Part shown: positions 51,971 to 60,508 of the stretch, one piece after another
Layout: each line of letters starts with the position of its first letter
How positions within the stretch are numbered: the stretch's first letter is position 1
Source: Halomonas sp. YLGW01
GTDB lineage: Bacteria > Pseudomonadota > Gammaproteobacteria > Pseudomonadales > Halomonadaceae
Length of the DNA stretch: 64,000 nt
Reading direction: 5' to 3'
NCBI RefSeq assembly: GCF_014840935.1
Contig: NZ_CP062005.1
Coordinates: 744,001-808,000 of the forward strand
The notes under the pieces: model-generated
Databases searched by the model: none
What the model was told of the DNA's origin: nothing
Seen by the model: only the letters and a program-made list of their open reading frames with translations
Made by a program: the position numbers and the translations under genes

Positions 51971-54900
51971 ATGCAACACGTCGCGATCGATGACAAGCAG
52001 GAACTGCTGGCCCAGCTTCAGGCACAGCTGGCGCACCGCCTGGATGAGGACAAGGTGAAGGCCATCGCCACCTTCGCCGAGGTGTTCTTCTCCAACGCCC
52101 CCTATGCCGATCTGGCGGAGCGCCGCCTCGACGACCTCTACGGGGCGGTGCTCTCCGCCTGGCATCTCATGCAGCAACAGGATCCGGACGAGCCCGTTGT
52201 GCGGGTCTTCAACCCCGATTTCGAGGGGCATGGATGGCAGTCGACCCACACCCAGATCGAGGTGCTGGGGCGCGACATGCCGTTCCTGGTCGATTCGGTG
52301 CGCATCGAGCTCAATCGCCGTGGCATCACCGTGCACTCCATCTACAACGCGGTGCTGGCGACCCAGCGCGATGCCCAGCATCGGCTCAAGGCCATGACCG
52401 GTACCCATGCCAAGGATGCACCGCAAGGGCGCGAGTCGCTGATCGTCATCGAGATCGATCGCCACTCCGACCCCGAGCTGCTGGCCGAGATCGAGGCCAG
52501 CCTGCACGAGATTCTCGCCGACGTGCGTACGGCCGTGGCCGATTTCGAGCCGATGCGCGAGCAGGTCAAGGCCTCGCTTGCCGAGCTCAAGGCACTCAAG
52601 CCCGCCCAGGTCGCCGCCAAGGATCACAAGGAAGCCATCGCCTTCCTCGAATGGCTGCTCGACGGCAACTTCACCTTCCTGGGCTATGACGACTACGACG
52701 TCGTCCAGGCCAAGGGCCAGGATCAGCTCAGGAAGCGCAAGGGCAGCGAACTCGGGGTCTTTACCCTGGACGCGCCTCGCTACCAGGAGCGGATCCGCAG
52801 CGACCAGGGCATCGACGGCGATCACTATGTGTTGGTGCCGGAACTGCTGTCCTTCGCCAAGAGCGCCTATCACGCCCGGGTGCATCGTCCGACCTACCCG
52901 GACTACATCTCCATCGATCGCTACGACGATCAGGGCAACGTGATCGGCGAGCGCCGCTTCCTGGGCCTGTTCGCCGCGACCGTCTACAACGACTCGCCGC
53001 GCCACATTCCGGTGCTGCGCCGCAAGATCGAGGCGGTCATGGAGGCGGCCGAGGTCGACCCCCAGGGCCACGACGGCCACCAGCTGCGCCAGATCCTCAA
53101 CGTCTATCCCCGCGATGACCTGTTCCAGATCAGCAATGAGGAGCTGACCCGCACCGCGGTGGGCATCCTCAACATCCGCGAGCGTCGCCGGGTGCGACTG
53201 TTCGTTCGCGAGGATCGCTTCGGCAAGTTCTATTCCTGCCTGGTGTTCGTGCCCCGGGATGTCTTCTCCACCGACCTGCGCGTGCGCATCCAGAACCTGC
53301 TCTGCGAGGAGCTCGATGCTACCTTCGGTGACTTCAACACCTACCTCTCGGAGTCGGTACTGGCGCGCATTCAGCTGATCCTGCGCTTCAACGACGATGG
53401 CCAGGTGGACTACGACCTGGAGCGGCTGGAGCACAAGGTCAGCGCCCTGGCGAGCAGCTGGCGGGATGACCTGCACAGCGCCATGGTGGAAGGCTTCGGC
53501 GAGGAGCAGGCCAACCGGCTGCTGGATGTCTACCGGGATGCCTTCCCGGCCGGCTACCGGGAGGACTTCAGTGCCCGCTCCGCGGTCTACGACATTCATC
53601 ACTGTGCCGAGGTGGAGCAGGGCGCGCCGCTGTCCCTGTCGCTGTATCGCCTGGTCGAGGAAGACGTCGACGGTGTCAACCTGAAGCTCTTCCACAAGTC
53701 GCATCCGATCCCGCTGTCCGACGTGCTGCCGGTGATGGAAAATCTCGGCCTGCGCGTGATCGGCGAGCGTCCCTATGAGATCGCCACGCCCACCGGCAGC
53801 TACTGGATCCACGACTTCAACCTCGAGCATCACGGCAGCGATATCGTCAACCTGCAGGAGATGCGCGAACCCTTCACCGATGCCTTCCAGCGCATCTGGC
53901 GCGGCCAGGCCGAGAACGATCCCTTCAACCGTCTGGTGATCGGCGCCAACCTGAGCTGGCGCGAGGTCGCCATGCTCCGGGCCTACGGCCGCTACCTGAA
54001 GCAGATCCGCTTCGGGCTGTCCCAGCTCTATATCGCGACCACGCTCGCCAGCCATCCGCAGATCACCCGCGAGCTGGTGACCCTGTTCGAGCTGCGCTTC
54101 GATCCGGAGCAGGAAGGCGATCGCGACGCCGAGGCCGAGGCCTGCCAGGCACGCCTGCTGGCCCTGCTGGACGACGTGGCGAGTCTCAACGACGACCTGC
54201 TGCTGCGTCGCTACATCGAGCTGATTCAGGCCACCCTGCGCACCAACTACTATCAGCCGGGCGCGGATGGTGAGCTCAAGGACTACTTCTCCTTCAAGCT
54301 CGACCCGTCGCGGATCACCGGCATGCCCAAGCCGCGGCCGATGTTCGAGATCTTTGTCTACTCGCCCCAGGTCGAGGGCGTCCACCTGCGCGGCGGCAAG
54401 GTGGCCCGCGGGGGCCTGCGCTGGTCGGATCGTCGCGAGGACTTCCGCACCGAGGTGCTGGGCCTCGTCAAGGCGCAGCAGGTCAAGAACGCGGTGATCG
54501 TGCCGGTGGGCGCCAAGGGCGGCTTCGTCTGCAAGCGGCTGCCGGAGGGCGGCGATCGCGATGCCATCCAGCAGGAGGGCATCGCCTGCTACAAGACCTT
54601 CATCCGTGCCCTGCTCGACGTCACCGACAACCTGGATGCCGGTGCGGTGGTCCCGCCGGCCCAGGTGGTGCGCCACGATGCCGATGACCCCTACCTGGTG
54701 GTCGCGGCCGACAAGGGTACCGCCACCTTCTCCGATATCGCCAACGAGATCTCGGTCGAATACGGTCACTGGCTGCGCGACGCCTTCGCCTCTGGCGGTG
54801 CCAACGGCTATGACCACAAGAAGATGGGCATCACCGCCAAGGGCGCCTGGGAGTCGGTCAAGCGCCACTTCCGTGAGCAGGGCGTGAACACTCAGGCCGA

Positions 54901-56812
54901 CGAGTTCAGCGTCGTCGGGATCGGCGACATGGCCGGCGATGTCTTCGGCAACGGCATGCTGCTGTCCGACAAGATCCGTCTGCTGGGCGCCTTCAACCAC
55001 CTGCACATTTTCGTCGACCCGACCCCGGACGTCGCGGCCTCCTTCGCCGAACGCCAGCGGCTCTTTGCGTTGCCGCGCTCGAGCTGGGAAGACTACGACG
55101 CCGCATTGATCTCCGAGGGCGGTGGCATCTTCAAGCGCAGCGCCAAGTCGATCGCCATCACGGCGCAGATGAAGCAGGCCTTCGGCATCAGTGAGGACAA
55201 GCTGTCGCCCAACGACCTGATCCGCGCCATGCTCAAGTCGCAAGTCGACCTGATCTGGAACGGCGGCATCGGCACCTACGTCAAGGCCGAGGCCGAGACC
55301 GATGCCGACGTGGGCGACAAGGCCAACGATGCCCTGCGCGTGAACGGCAACGAGCTCAACTGCCGGGTGGTCGGCGAGGGCGGTAATCTGGGGCTGACTC
55401 AGCGCGGTCGCATGGAAGCCGCCCATAAGGGCGTGCGGGTCAATACCGACTTCATCGACAACGCCGGCGGGGTCAACTGCTCCGACCACGAGGTCAACAT
55501 CAAGATCCTGCTCGACGATATCGTCAAGCGCGGCGACATGACCGACAAGCAGCGCAATCAGCTGCTGGCGAGCATGACCGACGAGGTCTCCGAACTGGTG
55601 ATCCGCGACAACTACCGCCAGACTCAGGCGCTGTCGCTGTCTGAGATTCTCTCCCACGAGGGCCTGGGGCCGTATCGCCGCTTCATCAACGAGCTGGAGG
55701 CGGCCGGGCAGCTCGACCGCGAGCTCGAGTTCCTGCCCAGCGACGAGGAGATGCTGGAGCGCGCCAACGCCAACCAGGGCATGACCCTGCCGGAGCTGTC
55801 GGTGCTGATCTCCTACGCCAAGAGCGCGCTCAAGGGCGACCTGATCGCCTCCGACGTGCCGGACGATCCCTACATCCAGCAGCACCTGGAGCGCGTCTTC
55901 CCGGGTGTGCTGGTGGAGCGCTTCCATGACGAGATGTATGAGCACCGCCTGAAGCGCGAGATTGTCGCCACCCAGATCGCCAACGACCTGGTCGATCATA
56001 TGGGCGTCGTCTTCGTGCGTCGCCTGATCGATACCACCGGCGCCGGCCGTGCCGAGATCGCCCGGGCCTACATCGTGGCGCGGGACAGCTTCAACCTCGA
56101 CGGCCTGTGGCAGCAGGTCGAGGCCCTGGACAACCAGGTGCCGAGCCAGGTGCAGTACCGCATGATGCTGGACCTGATGCGCCTGCTGCGTCGCGCCACT
56201 CGCTGGTTCCTGCGTCAGCGCACCGGCATGACCGCCAAGGACAGTATCGCCCACTTCGCGCCGCGGTTGACCCAGTTGCAGGAGAGCATCGGCAAGCGCC
56301 TGCGTGGTGACGAGCGCGAGGCCTGGGCCGCGCGTCGCGACGAGCTGACGGCGGCGGGCGTGCCGGATGGCCTGGCCAACGTCGTGGCGGCGACCGGCAG
56401 CCTGTACGCGGGCCTCGGCATCATCGAGGCCGCCAAGCAGACCAACGAGAAGATCCAGCGCGTCGCCGAGGTCTTCTATGAGGTCGGCCATCGCCTGGAA
56501 CTGCCGTGGATGACCGAGCAGATCAACAAGCTCGAGGTGCGCGACAGCTGGCAGGCTCAGGCGCGGGAGACCTTCCGCGATGACCTGGATCGCCAGCAGC
56601 TGGCCCTGACCGTGGGCGTGCTGCGCATGGAGACTGGGCCGCGTGAGGTCGAGCCGCGGGTCGAGCAGTGGTTCCAGAACCATGCCGCCATGTATCAGCG
56701 CTGGTGCAAGCTGCTGGTCGAGGTGCACTCCGGCTCTCACGGCGGCTTCCCGCTGTTCGCGGTCGCCATTCGCGAGCTTGTTGACCTGGCCGAAGGCAAC
56801 GCCGAAAGCTGA
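51971..56812 (+). CDS. gdhB: NAD-dependent glutamate dehydrogenase, large (GDH-180) class
   Basis: Cytoplasmic catabolic enzyme turning glutamate into 2-oxoglutarate and ammonium. 1613 residues, the size of P. aeruginosa GdhB. The N-terminal ~700 residues carry regulatory ACT-like segments (LVDSVRIELNRRGI, about 96-110). The catalytic core is at about 700-1250, with RGGLRWSDRREDFRTEVLGL and KGGFVCKRL around residue 845, and GIGDMAGDVFGNGMLLS. The C-terminal helical domain ends at 1613. ATG 51971 has GAGG 6 nt before. Stands alone. Confidence 0.95.
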   Translation: MQHVAIDDKQELLAQLQAQLAHRLDEDKVKAIATFAEVFFSNAPYADLAERRLDDLYGAVLSAWHLMQQQDPDEPVVRVFNPDFEGHGWQSTHTQIEVLGRDMPFLVDSVRIELNRRGITVHSIYNAVLATQRDAQHRLKAMTGTHAKDAPQGRESLIVIEIDRHSDPELLAEIEASLHEILADVRTAVADFEPMREQVKASLAELKALKPAQVAAKDHKEAIAFLEWLLDGNFTFLGYDDYDVVQAKGQDQLRKRKGSELGVFTLDAPRYQERIRSDQGIDGDHYVLVPELLSFAKSAYHARVHRPTYPDYISIDRYDDQGNVIGERRFLGLFAATVYNDSPRHIPVLRRKIEAVMEAAEVDPQGHDGHQLRQILNVYPRDDLFQISNEELTRTAVGILNIRERRRVRLFVREDRFGKFYSCLVFVPRDVFSTDLRVRIQNLLCEELDATFGDFNTYLSESVLARIQLILRFNDDGQVDYDLERLEHKVSALASSWRDDLHSAMVEGFGEEQANRLLDVYRDAFPAGYREDFSARSAVYDIHHCAEVEQGAPLSLSLYRLVEEDVDGVNLKLFHKSHPIPLSDVLPVMENLGLRVIGERPYEIATPTGSYWIHDFNLEHHGSDIVNLQEMREPFTDAFQRIWRGQAENDPFNRLVIGANLSWREVAMLRAYGRYLKQIRFGLSQLYIATTLASHPQITRELVTLFELRFDPEQEGDRDAEAEACQARLLALLDDVASLNDDLLLRRYIELIQATLRTNYYQPGADGELKDYFSFKLDPSRITGMPKPRPMFEIFVYSPQVEGVHLRGGKVARGGLRWSDRREDFRTEVLGLVKAQQVKNAVIVPVGAKGGFVCKRLPEGGDRDAIQQEGIACYKTFIRALLDVTDNLDAGAVVPPAQVVRHDADDPYLVVAADKGTATFSDIANEISVEYGHWLRDAFASGGANGYDHKKMGITAKGAWESVKRHFREQGVNTQADEFSVVGIGDMAGDVFGNGMLLSDKIRLLGAFNHLHIFVDPTPDVAASFAERQRLFALPRSSWEDYDAALISEGGGIFKRSAKSIAITAQMKQAFGISEDKLSPNDLIRAMLKSQVDLIWNGGIGTYVKAEAETDADVGDKANDALRVNGNELNCRVVGEGGNLGLTQRGRMEAAHKGVRVNTDFIDNAGGVNCSDHEVNIKILLDDIVKRGDMTDKQRNQLLASMTDEVSELVIRDNYRQTQALSLSEILSHEGLGPYRRFINELEAAGQLDRELEFLPSDEEMLERANANQGMTLPELSVLISYAKSALKGDLIASDVPDDPYIQQHLERVFPGVLVERFHDEMYEHRLKREIVATQIANDLVDHMGVVFVRRLIDTTGAGRAEIARAYIVARDSFNLDGLWQQVEALDNQVPSQVQYRMMLDLMRLLRRATRWFLRQRTGMTAKDSIAHFAPRLTQLQESIGKRLRGDEREAWAARRDELTAAGVPDGLANVVAATGSLYAGLGIIEAAKQTNEKIQRVAEVFYEVGHRLELPWMTEQINKLEVRDSWQAQARETFRDDLDRQQLALTVGVLRMETGPREVEPRVEQWFQNHAAMYQRWCKLLVEVHSGSHGGFPLFAVAIRELVDLAEGNAES

Positions 56813-56830
56813 TCCCCTTCCATGAGCCTC

Positions 56831-56867
56831 AACGCAACGACCCCGCCATCGGCGGGGTCGTTGCGTT
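56831..56867. terminator. Terminator between gdhB and mgtE
   Basis: A 17-bp perfect stem (56831-56847 with 56851-56867), ATC loop, lies between convergent genes. Confidence 0.88.
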
Positions 56868-56944
56868 TCAGGAAGGGCAGGGCGCGGCGCAGGGAACGGT
56901 GTCGTGTCTGCCTTTCTTCTGCGCCGTGTCCTGTGCCCCGAGCC

Positions 56945-58300
56945 TTACAGCAGGAACACCGTTGCCAGGCCCAGGAAGGCCATGAAGCCGATCACATCGG
57001 TCACCGTGGTCAGCACCACCGAGCCCGACAGCGCCGGGTCGATGCCCAGGCGCTTGAGCCCCAGGGGAATGGCGATGCCGGCGATGCCGGCGGCCAGCAT
57101 GTTGATGACCAGGGCGACGGCGATGATGCCGCCGATGCGCACGTCCTTGAACCACAGGGTGGCGATCGCGGCGACCACCAGTGCCCACAGCACGCCGTTG
57201 ATCAACGAGATGCCGATTTCCTTTCGCATCAACCAGTTGCTGTTGGTGCGACTGATCTGGCCGAGCGCCAGGCCGCGAATCGCCAGGGTCAGTGTCTGGC
57301 TGCCGGCGATGCCGCCCATGCTGGCGACGATGGGCATCAGAACCGCCAGGGCGACGATCTGGTCGAGGGCCGCCTCGAAGCGGCCGATCACCCAAGCCGC
57401 CAGGAAGGCGGTCATCAGGTTGATGCCGAGCCAGACGGCACGGCGCTTGGCGCTGGGGATCACCGGGGCGAACAGGTCCTCTTCCTCGTCGAGGCCCGCC
57501 ATGTTCATCAGCGCCTGATCCGAACCCTCGCGGATGACGTCGACGATATCGTCGATGACGATGCGCCCCAGCAGCAGGCCGCCCTCGTCGACCACCGGCG
57601 CCGACACCAGATCGTGAGTCTGGAAGAGGGTCGCCACATCCCAGGACTTCATGGTCACCGACACGCTGTCGATGTCGCTTTCCAGCACGTCGGCCACGGC
57701 GAGCTCGGCGGGCTGCGAGACCAGCCGTGCCAGGGGCAGCACCCCCACGAAGATGCCGTTGCGGTCGACCACCATCAGGGCATCGGTGTTGTCCGGGATC
57801 GACTGGTTCTTCCAGCGCAGGAAGCGCTGCACGGTCTCGAGGGTCACGTCGGCGCGCACGCTGACGGTGTCGGTGCGCATCAGGCGACCGGCCGAGTCCT
57901 CTTCGAAGGAAAGCGCCTCCTTAAGACGCTCGCGCTGTAGCTCGTCCATGGAGCGCAGCATGTCCTCGGCGACCTGCTGGGGCAGGTCCTCGAACAGCTC
58001 GGCCAGGTCGCTGGTGTCCATGTTCGAGGTGGCGGCGACGATCTCGTGATCGTCCATGTCCTCGATCAGGGTGCTGCGGACCTCGTCGTGGACCTGCAGC
58101 AGCACATCACCGTCGACGTCCTGTGGGACACGCTCCCAGAGCCGGGTACGGGCCGTCTGGGGAAGGGATTCAAGCAGCAGGGCGATCTCTGCCGGCTCGA
58201 GGTCGCCAAGCACCTCGTCGATCAGGGCATAGTCGTGCTCGACCAGGGCCTCATGAATGCGCGATAGCCGGCCTTCCAGGGTGTCGGTGGTCTCGGTCAT
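56945..58300 (-). CDS. mgtE: Magnesium transporter MgtE
   Basis: Homodimeric inner-membrane Mg2+ channel with Mg-sensing cytosolic domain, 451 residues. MgtE_N domain about 10-120 (LLESLPQTARTRLWERVP), paired CBS domains about 135-260 (LMVVDRNGIFVGVLPLARL), then five helices from about 290. Pore signature ASMGGIAGSQTLTLAIRGLALG includes the conserved GGNAGSQ-like region with I in place of N. ATG 58300 has GGGAG. Monocistronic. Confidence 0.94.
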   Translation of the reverse strand: MTETTDTLEGRLSRIHEALVEHDYALIDEVLGDLEPAEIALLLESLPQTARTRLWERVPQDVDGDVLLQVHDEVRSTLIEDMDDHEIVAATSNMDTSDLAELFEDLPQQVAEDMLRSMDELQRERLKEALSFEEDSAGRLMRTDTVSVRADVTLETVQRFLRWKNQSIPDNTDALMVVDRNGIFVGVLPLARLVSQPAELAVADVLESDIDSVSVTMKSWDVATLFQTHDLVSAPVVDEGGLLLGRIVIDDIVDVIREGSDQALMNMAGLDEEEDLFAPVIPSAKRRAVWLGINLMTAFLAAWVIGRFEAALDQIVALAVLMPIVASMGGIAGSQTLTLAIRGLALGQISRTNSNWLMRKEIGISLINGVLWALVVAAIATLWFKDVRIGGIIAVALVINMLAAGIAGIAIPLGLKRLGIDPALSGSVVLTTVTDVIGFMAFLGLATVFLL

Positions 58301-58411
58301 GGGATCTCCCTGTGATGAAGCGGGCGTGGCCGCGTTGACGGAGGAACGCTGACAGCGGCGCGGCCTTGGTCTGGGTTGGATACGCCCAGTAGACCACAAA
58401 TGGAGAAGCCC

Positions 58412-58712
58412 ATGGCAGGCAGCAGCGACAGCTATCACGAGCCGGTGGAGGAATTGAGCGCCGCCACCCGGGACTATCATCGGGCCATCGTCTCGCTGAT
58501 GGAGGAACCGGAGGCCGTCGACTGGTAAAACAGCGCGTCGATGCCTGCCAGGACCCGGAGCTACGCAAGATTCTGATTCATAACCGGGATGAGGAAAAGG
58601 AGCATGCGGCCATGGCTCTTGAATGGCTCTCGAATGGCTCCGTCGCCATGACAAGACAATGGATGCCCACCTGCCGGAATTCCTGTTCACCGAGGGCGAG
58701 ATCGCCCACTGA
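58412..58712 (+). pseudogene. Encapsulated ferritin-like (EncFtn) gene, frameshifted
   Basis: Frame 1 encodes 38 residues (58412-58525) ending EPEAVDW, then TAA exactly at the Tyr39 codon. Reading frame 3 continues from 58531 as QRVDACQDPELRKILIHNRD, then EEKEHAAMALEWL. After an 11-nt tandem duplication (58619-58629 / 58630-58640) a third frame gives RRHDKTMDAHLPEFLFTEGE to a TGA at 58710-58712. The mended product is about 96 residues, the EncFtn length. Its Glu31, Glu32, Glu34, Trp38, Glu62 and His65 match the metal-site residues I recall from Rhodospirillum rubrum EncFtn. No encapsulin shell gene is nearby. GGAGA precedes the ATG. Confidence 0.85.
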
Positions 58713-58790
58713 GGTGCAGGCGCCATCGCCTTGCCGCTCGGATGACGGCCCCGCCCCGCGCGGGGTTCGTCGTTCATGGGCCAGGTGCGC

Positions 58791-58796
58791 TATAAT
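58791..58796 (+). promoter_or_regulatory. pyrD: Probable -10 element of pyrD
   Basis: TATAAT 60 nt before the pyrD ATG. The -35 is poor (TTCGTC at 58766, 19-nt spacer). A GC-rich palindrome at 58754-58765 lies just upstream. Confidence 0.5.
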
Positions 58797-58855
58797 CCCG
58801 CCGATTTCGTCCCGCCGTTGTTTATCCGTTCGCGTTCACTAGTCCAGGGAGTGCC

Positions 58856-59878
58856 ATGTACGCCGCCGCTCGTTCGATCCTCTTTCGCCTCGATCCCGAG
58901 ACCGCTCACGGTGTGACCCTGACGGCGCTGGACCTGGCACACCGGCTGGGGATGTCCGGCAAGCTGGGTGGTGGCGCGCGGGTCGAGGACCCCGTCGAGC
59001 TGATGGGGCTCACCTTCCCCAACCGGGTGGGGCTCGCCGCCGGGCTGGACAAGAATGCCGACCACCTGGATGCCCTGGGTGCCCTGGGGTTCGGCTTCGT
59101 CGAGGTCGGCACGGTGACGCCGAAGCCTCAGCCGGGCAACCCCAGGCCGCGGCTGTTCCGCCTGCCCGAGGGCGGTGCGATCATCAACCGCATGGGCTTC
59201 AACAATTCAGGCGTCAACCATCTGGTCGAACGGGTCAAGAAGAGCCGCTATGACGGGGTGATCGGCATCAACATCGGCAAGAATCTGACCACCCCGGTGG
59301 AGCAGGCGGTCGACGACTACCTTTACTGCCTCAAGCGGGTGCATGCTCATGCCGACTACATCACGGTTAACATCTCCTCGCCCAATACCCCTGGGCTTCG
59401 CAACCTCCAGTTCGGCGAGCACCTCGACGGGCTGCTCGGCGCGCTGCGCGAGGAGAGCCTGCGGCTCGATCATGACAGCGGCCGGCGAGTGCCCCTGACG
59501 GTGAAGATCGCGCCGGACATGAGCGACGAGGAAGTCGGCCTGGTTGCTCAGGCACTGGTCGCCAACGGCATCGATGGGGTCATCGCGACCAATACCACGG
59601 TGGCGCGGGACGCCGTGGCAGGCATGGCGCATGCCGACGAGGCGGGCGGGCTCTCCGGTCGTCCGGTCTTCGAGTCATCCAACCGGGTGATTCGCGAACT
59701 GCGCCGCCGGTTGCCGGACATGCCGATCATCGGCGTCGGCGGCATCGACAGTGGCGAGGCGGCAGTGGCTAAGCGTCGGGCCGGGGCGGATCTGGTGCAG
59801 CTCTATTCGGGATTCATCTATCGTGGTCCGCCTCTGGTGGGCGAGTGCGCCCGGGCGCTCAAGCTGGCCGCCGACTGA
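58856..59878 (+). CDS. pyrD: Dihydroorotate dehydrogenase (quinone), class 2
   Basis: FMN enzyme on the inner membrane, oxidising dihydroorotate to orotate with quinone. 340 residues. The N-terminal amphipathic helices ([18 protein letters not shown]) are the class 2 membrane anchor. [26 protein letters not shown], catalytic Ser in [25 protein letters not shown], and the FMN-phosphate [25 protein letters not shown] with GGGAG upstream. Confidence 0.95.
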   Translation: MYAAARSILFRLDPETAHGVTLTALDLAHRLGMSGKLGGGARVEDPVELMGLTFPNRVGLAAGLDKNADHLDALGALGFGFVEVGTVTPKPQPGNPRPRLFRLPEGGAIINRMGFNNSGVNHLVERVKKSRYDGVIGINIGKNLTTPVEQAVDDYLYCLKRVHAHADYITVNISSPNTPGLRNLQFGEHLDGLLGALREESLRLDHDSGRRVPLTVKIAPDMSDEEVGLVAQALVANGIDGVIATNTTVARDAVAGMAHADEAGGLSGRPVFESSNRVIRELRRRLPDMPIIGVGGIDSGEAAVAKRRAGADLVQLYSGFIYRGPPLVGECARALKLAAD

Positions 59879-59978
59879 TGCGCCTCCCCGTTCAGGCAGT
59901 GGCAAGGGGTTGAGGAAACGGTAGCGACGTGGCGGGATGAGACGGGCGAGAGAAGCCGAAGATGCGACGACCAGACAC

Positions 59979-60003
59979 AAAAAGGCCCGTGATTACGGGC
60001 CTT
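59979..60003 (-). terminator. rmf: Terminator of rmf
   Basis: AAGGCCCGT (59982-59990) pairs with ACGGGCCTT (59995-60003), GATT loop. On the minus strand the tail is TTTTT. pyrD converges on it from the other side. Confidence 0.85.
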
Positions 60004-60023
60004 GGTGTTTCAAGGGTGGGGAG

Positions 60024-60230
60024 TTAAATGACCATGGGATTCTTGTGAATGCCGGACACGCCTGTCATGCCCGACCATTGATCCCCTCGACCTTCACGCC
60101 AACCGCTCATCCAGTATTCGCGAAGATTGACATCCTGACTGGGACATTCATCACGGGAACGGCCGCTGATGCCTGCCTTGTAACCGTGAACATAAGCGCG
60201 CTGGAAGCGATCACGTTTCTGTCGTTTCAT
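60024..60230 (-). CDS. rmf: Ribosome modulation factor RMF
   Basis: Small basic stationary-phase protein that dimerises 70S ribosomes into inactive 100S particles. 68 residues; the first ~55 match E. coli RMF: MKRQKRDRFQRAYVHGYKAG, GRSRDECPSQ, and WMSGWREGRGD. About 13 extra residues (GMTGVSGIHKNPMVI) extend the C-terminus past E. coli's 55. ATG 60230 has AGAGG 7 nt before. A promoter and a terminator flank it. Confidence 0.93.
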   Translation of the reverse strand: MKRQKRDRFQRAYVHGYKAGISGRSRDECPSQDVNLREYWMSGWREGRGDQWSGMTGVSGIHKNPMVI

Positions 60231-60257
60231 CGGATGGCCTCTTGATGAACCAGTTTT

Positions 60258-60285
60258 ATTATGCAAACCAGTGTAAATGGGGCAA
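60258..60285 (-). promoter_or_regulatory. rmf: Candidate promoter of rmf
   Basis: On the minus strand TTGCCC (60285-60280) and CATAAT (60263-60258) are 16 nt apart, giving a start near 60251 and a leader of about 20 nt. The area is AT-richer than its surroundings. Confidence 0.45.
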
Positions 60286-60508
60286 GGGCTGAAACGAGCA
60301 CAGATTGCACATGGCAAAACCGCAACCTCGAGGCTCAGCGCCTGGTGCCGATGCCGTCCATGGATCAGAGAACACATGTGTACCGCGTAGCTACCCCTCT
60401 ACAACTAGCGCACCCGCCGGGCTCGTGTCGACAGGCGATTTGGAATAAGCGCATTACCAAGACAGCATTTCAGGAATATGACGGCGCGTCGCGCCAGGTG
60501 GCTCTTTC

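Noticed and set aside
51881-56740. A very long open frame on the strand opposite gdhB
   Set aside because: It has no recognisable protein domains, is rich in repeated H/D/G/A residues and mirrors gdhB codons. High GC at the third codon position keeps antisense frames open; the plus-strand protein is a textbook GDH-180.
58612-58842. A separate small gene over the 3' half of the EncFtn remnant
   Set aside because: Its frame matches ferritin only in part, as expected for one of the shifted pieces of the pseudogene.
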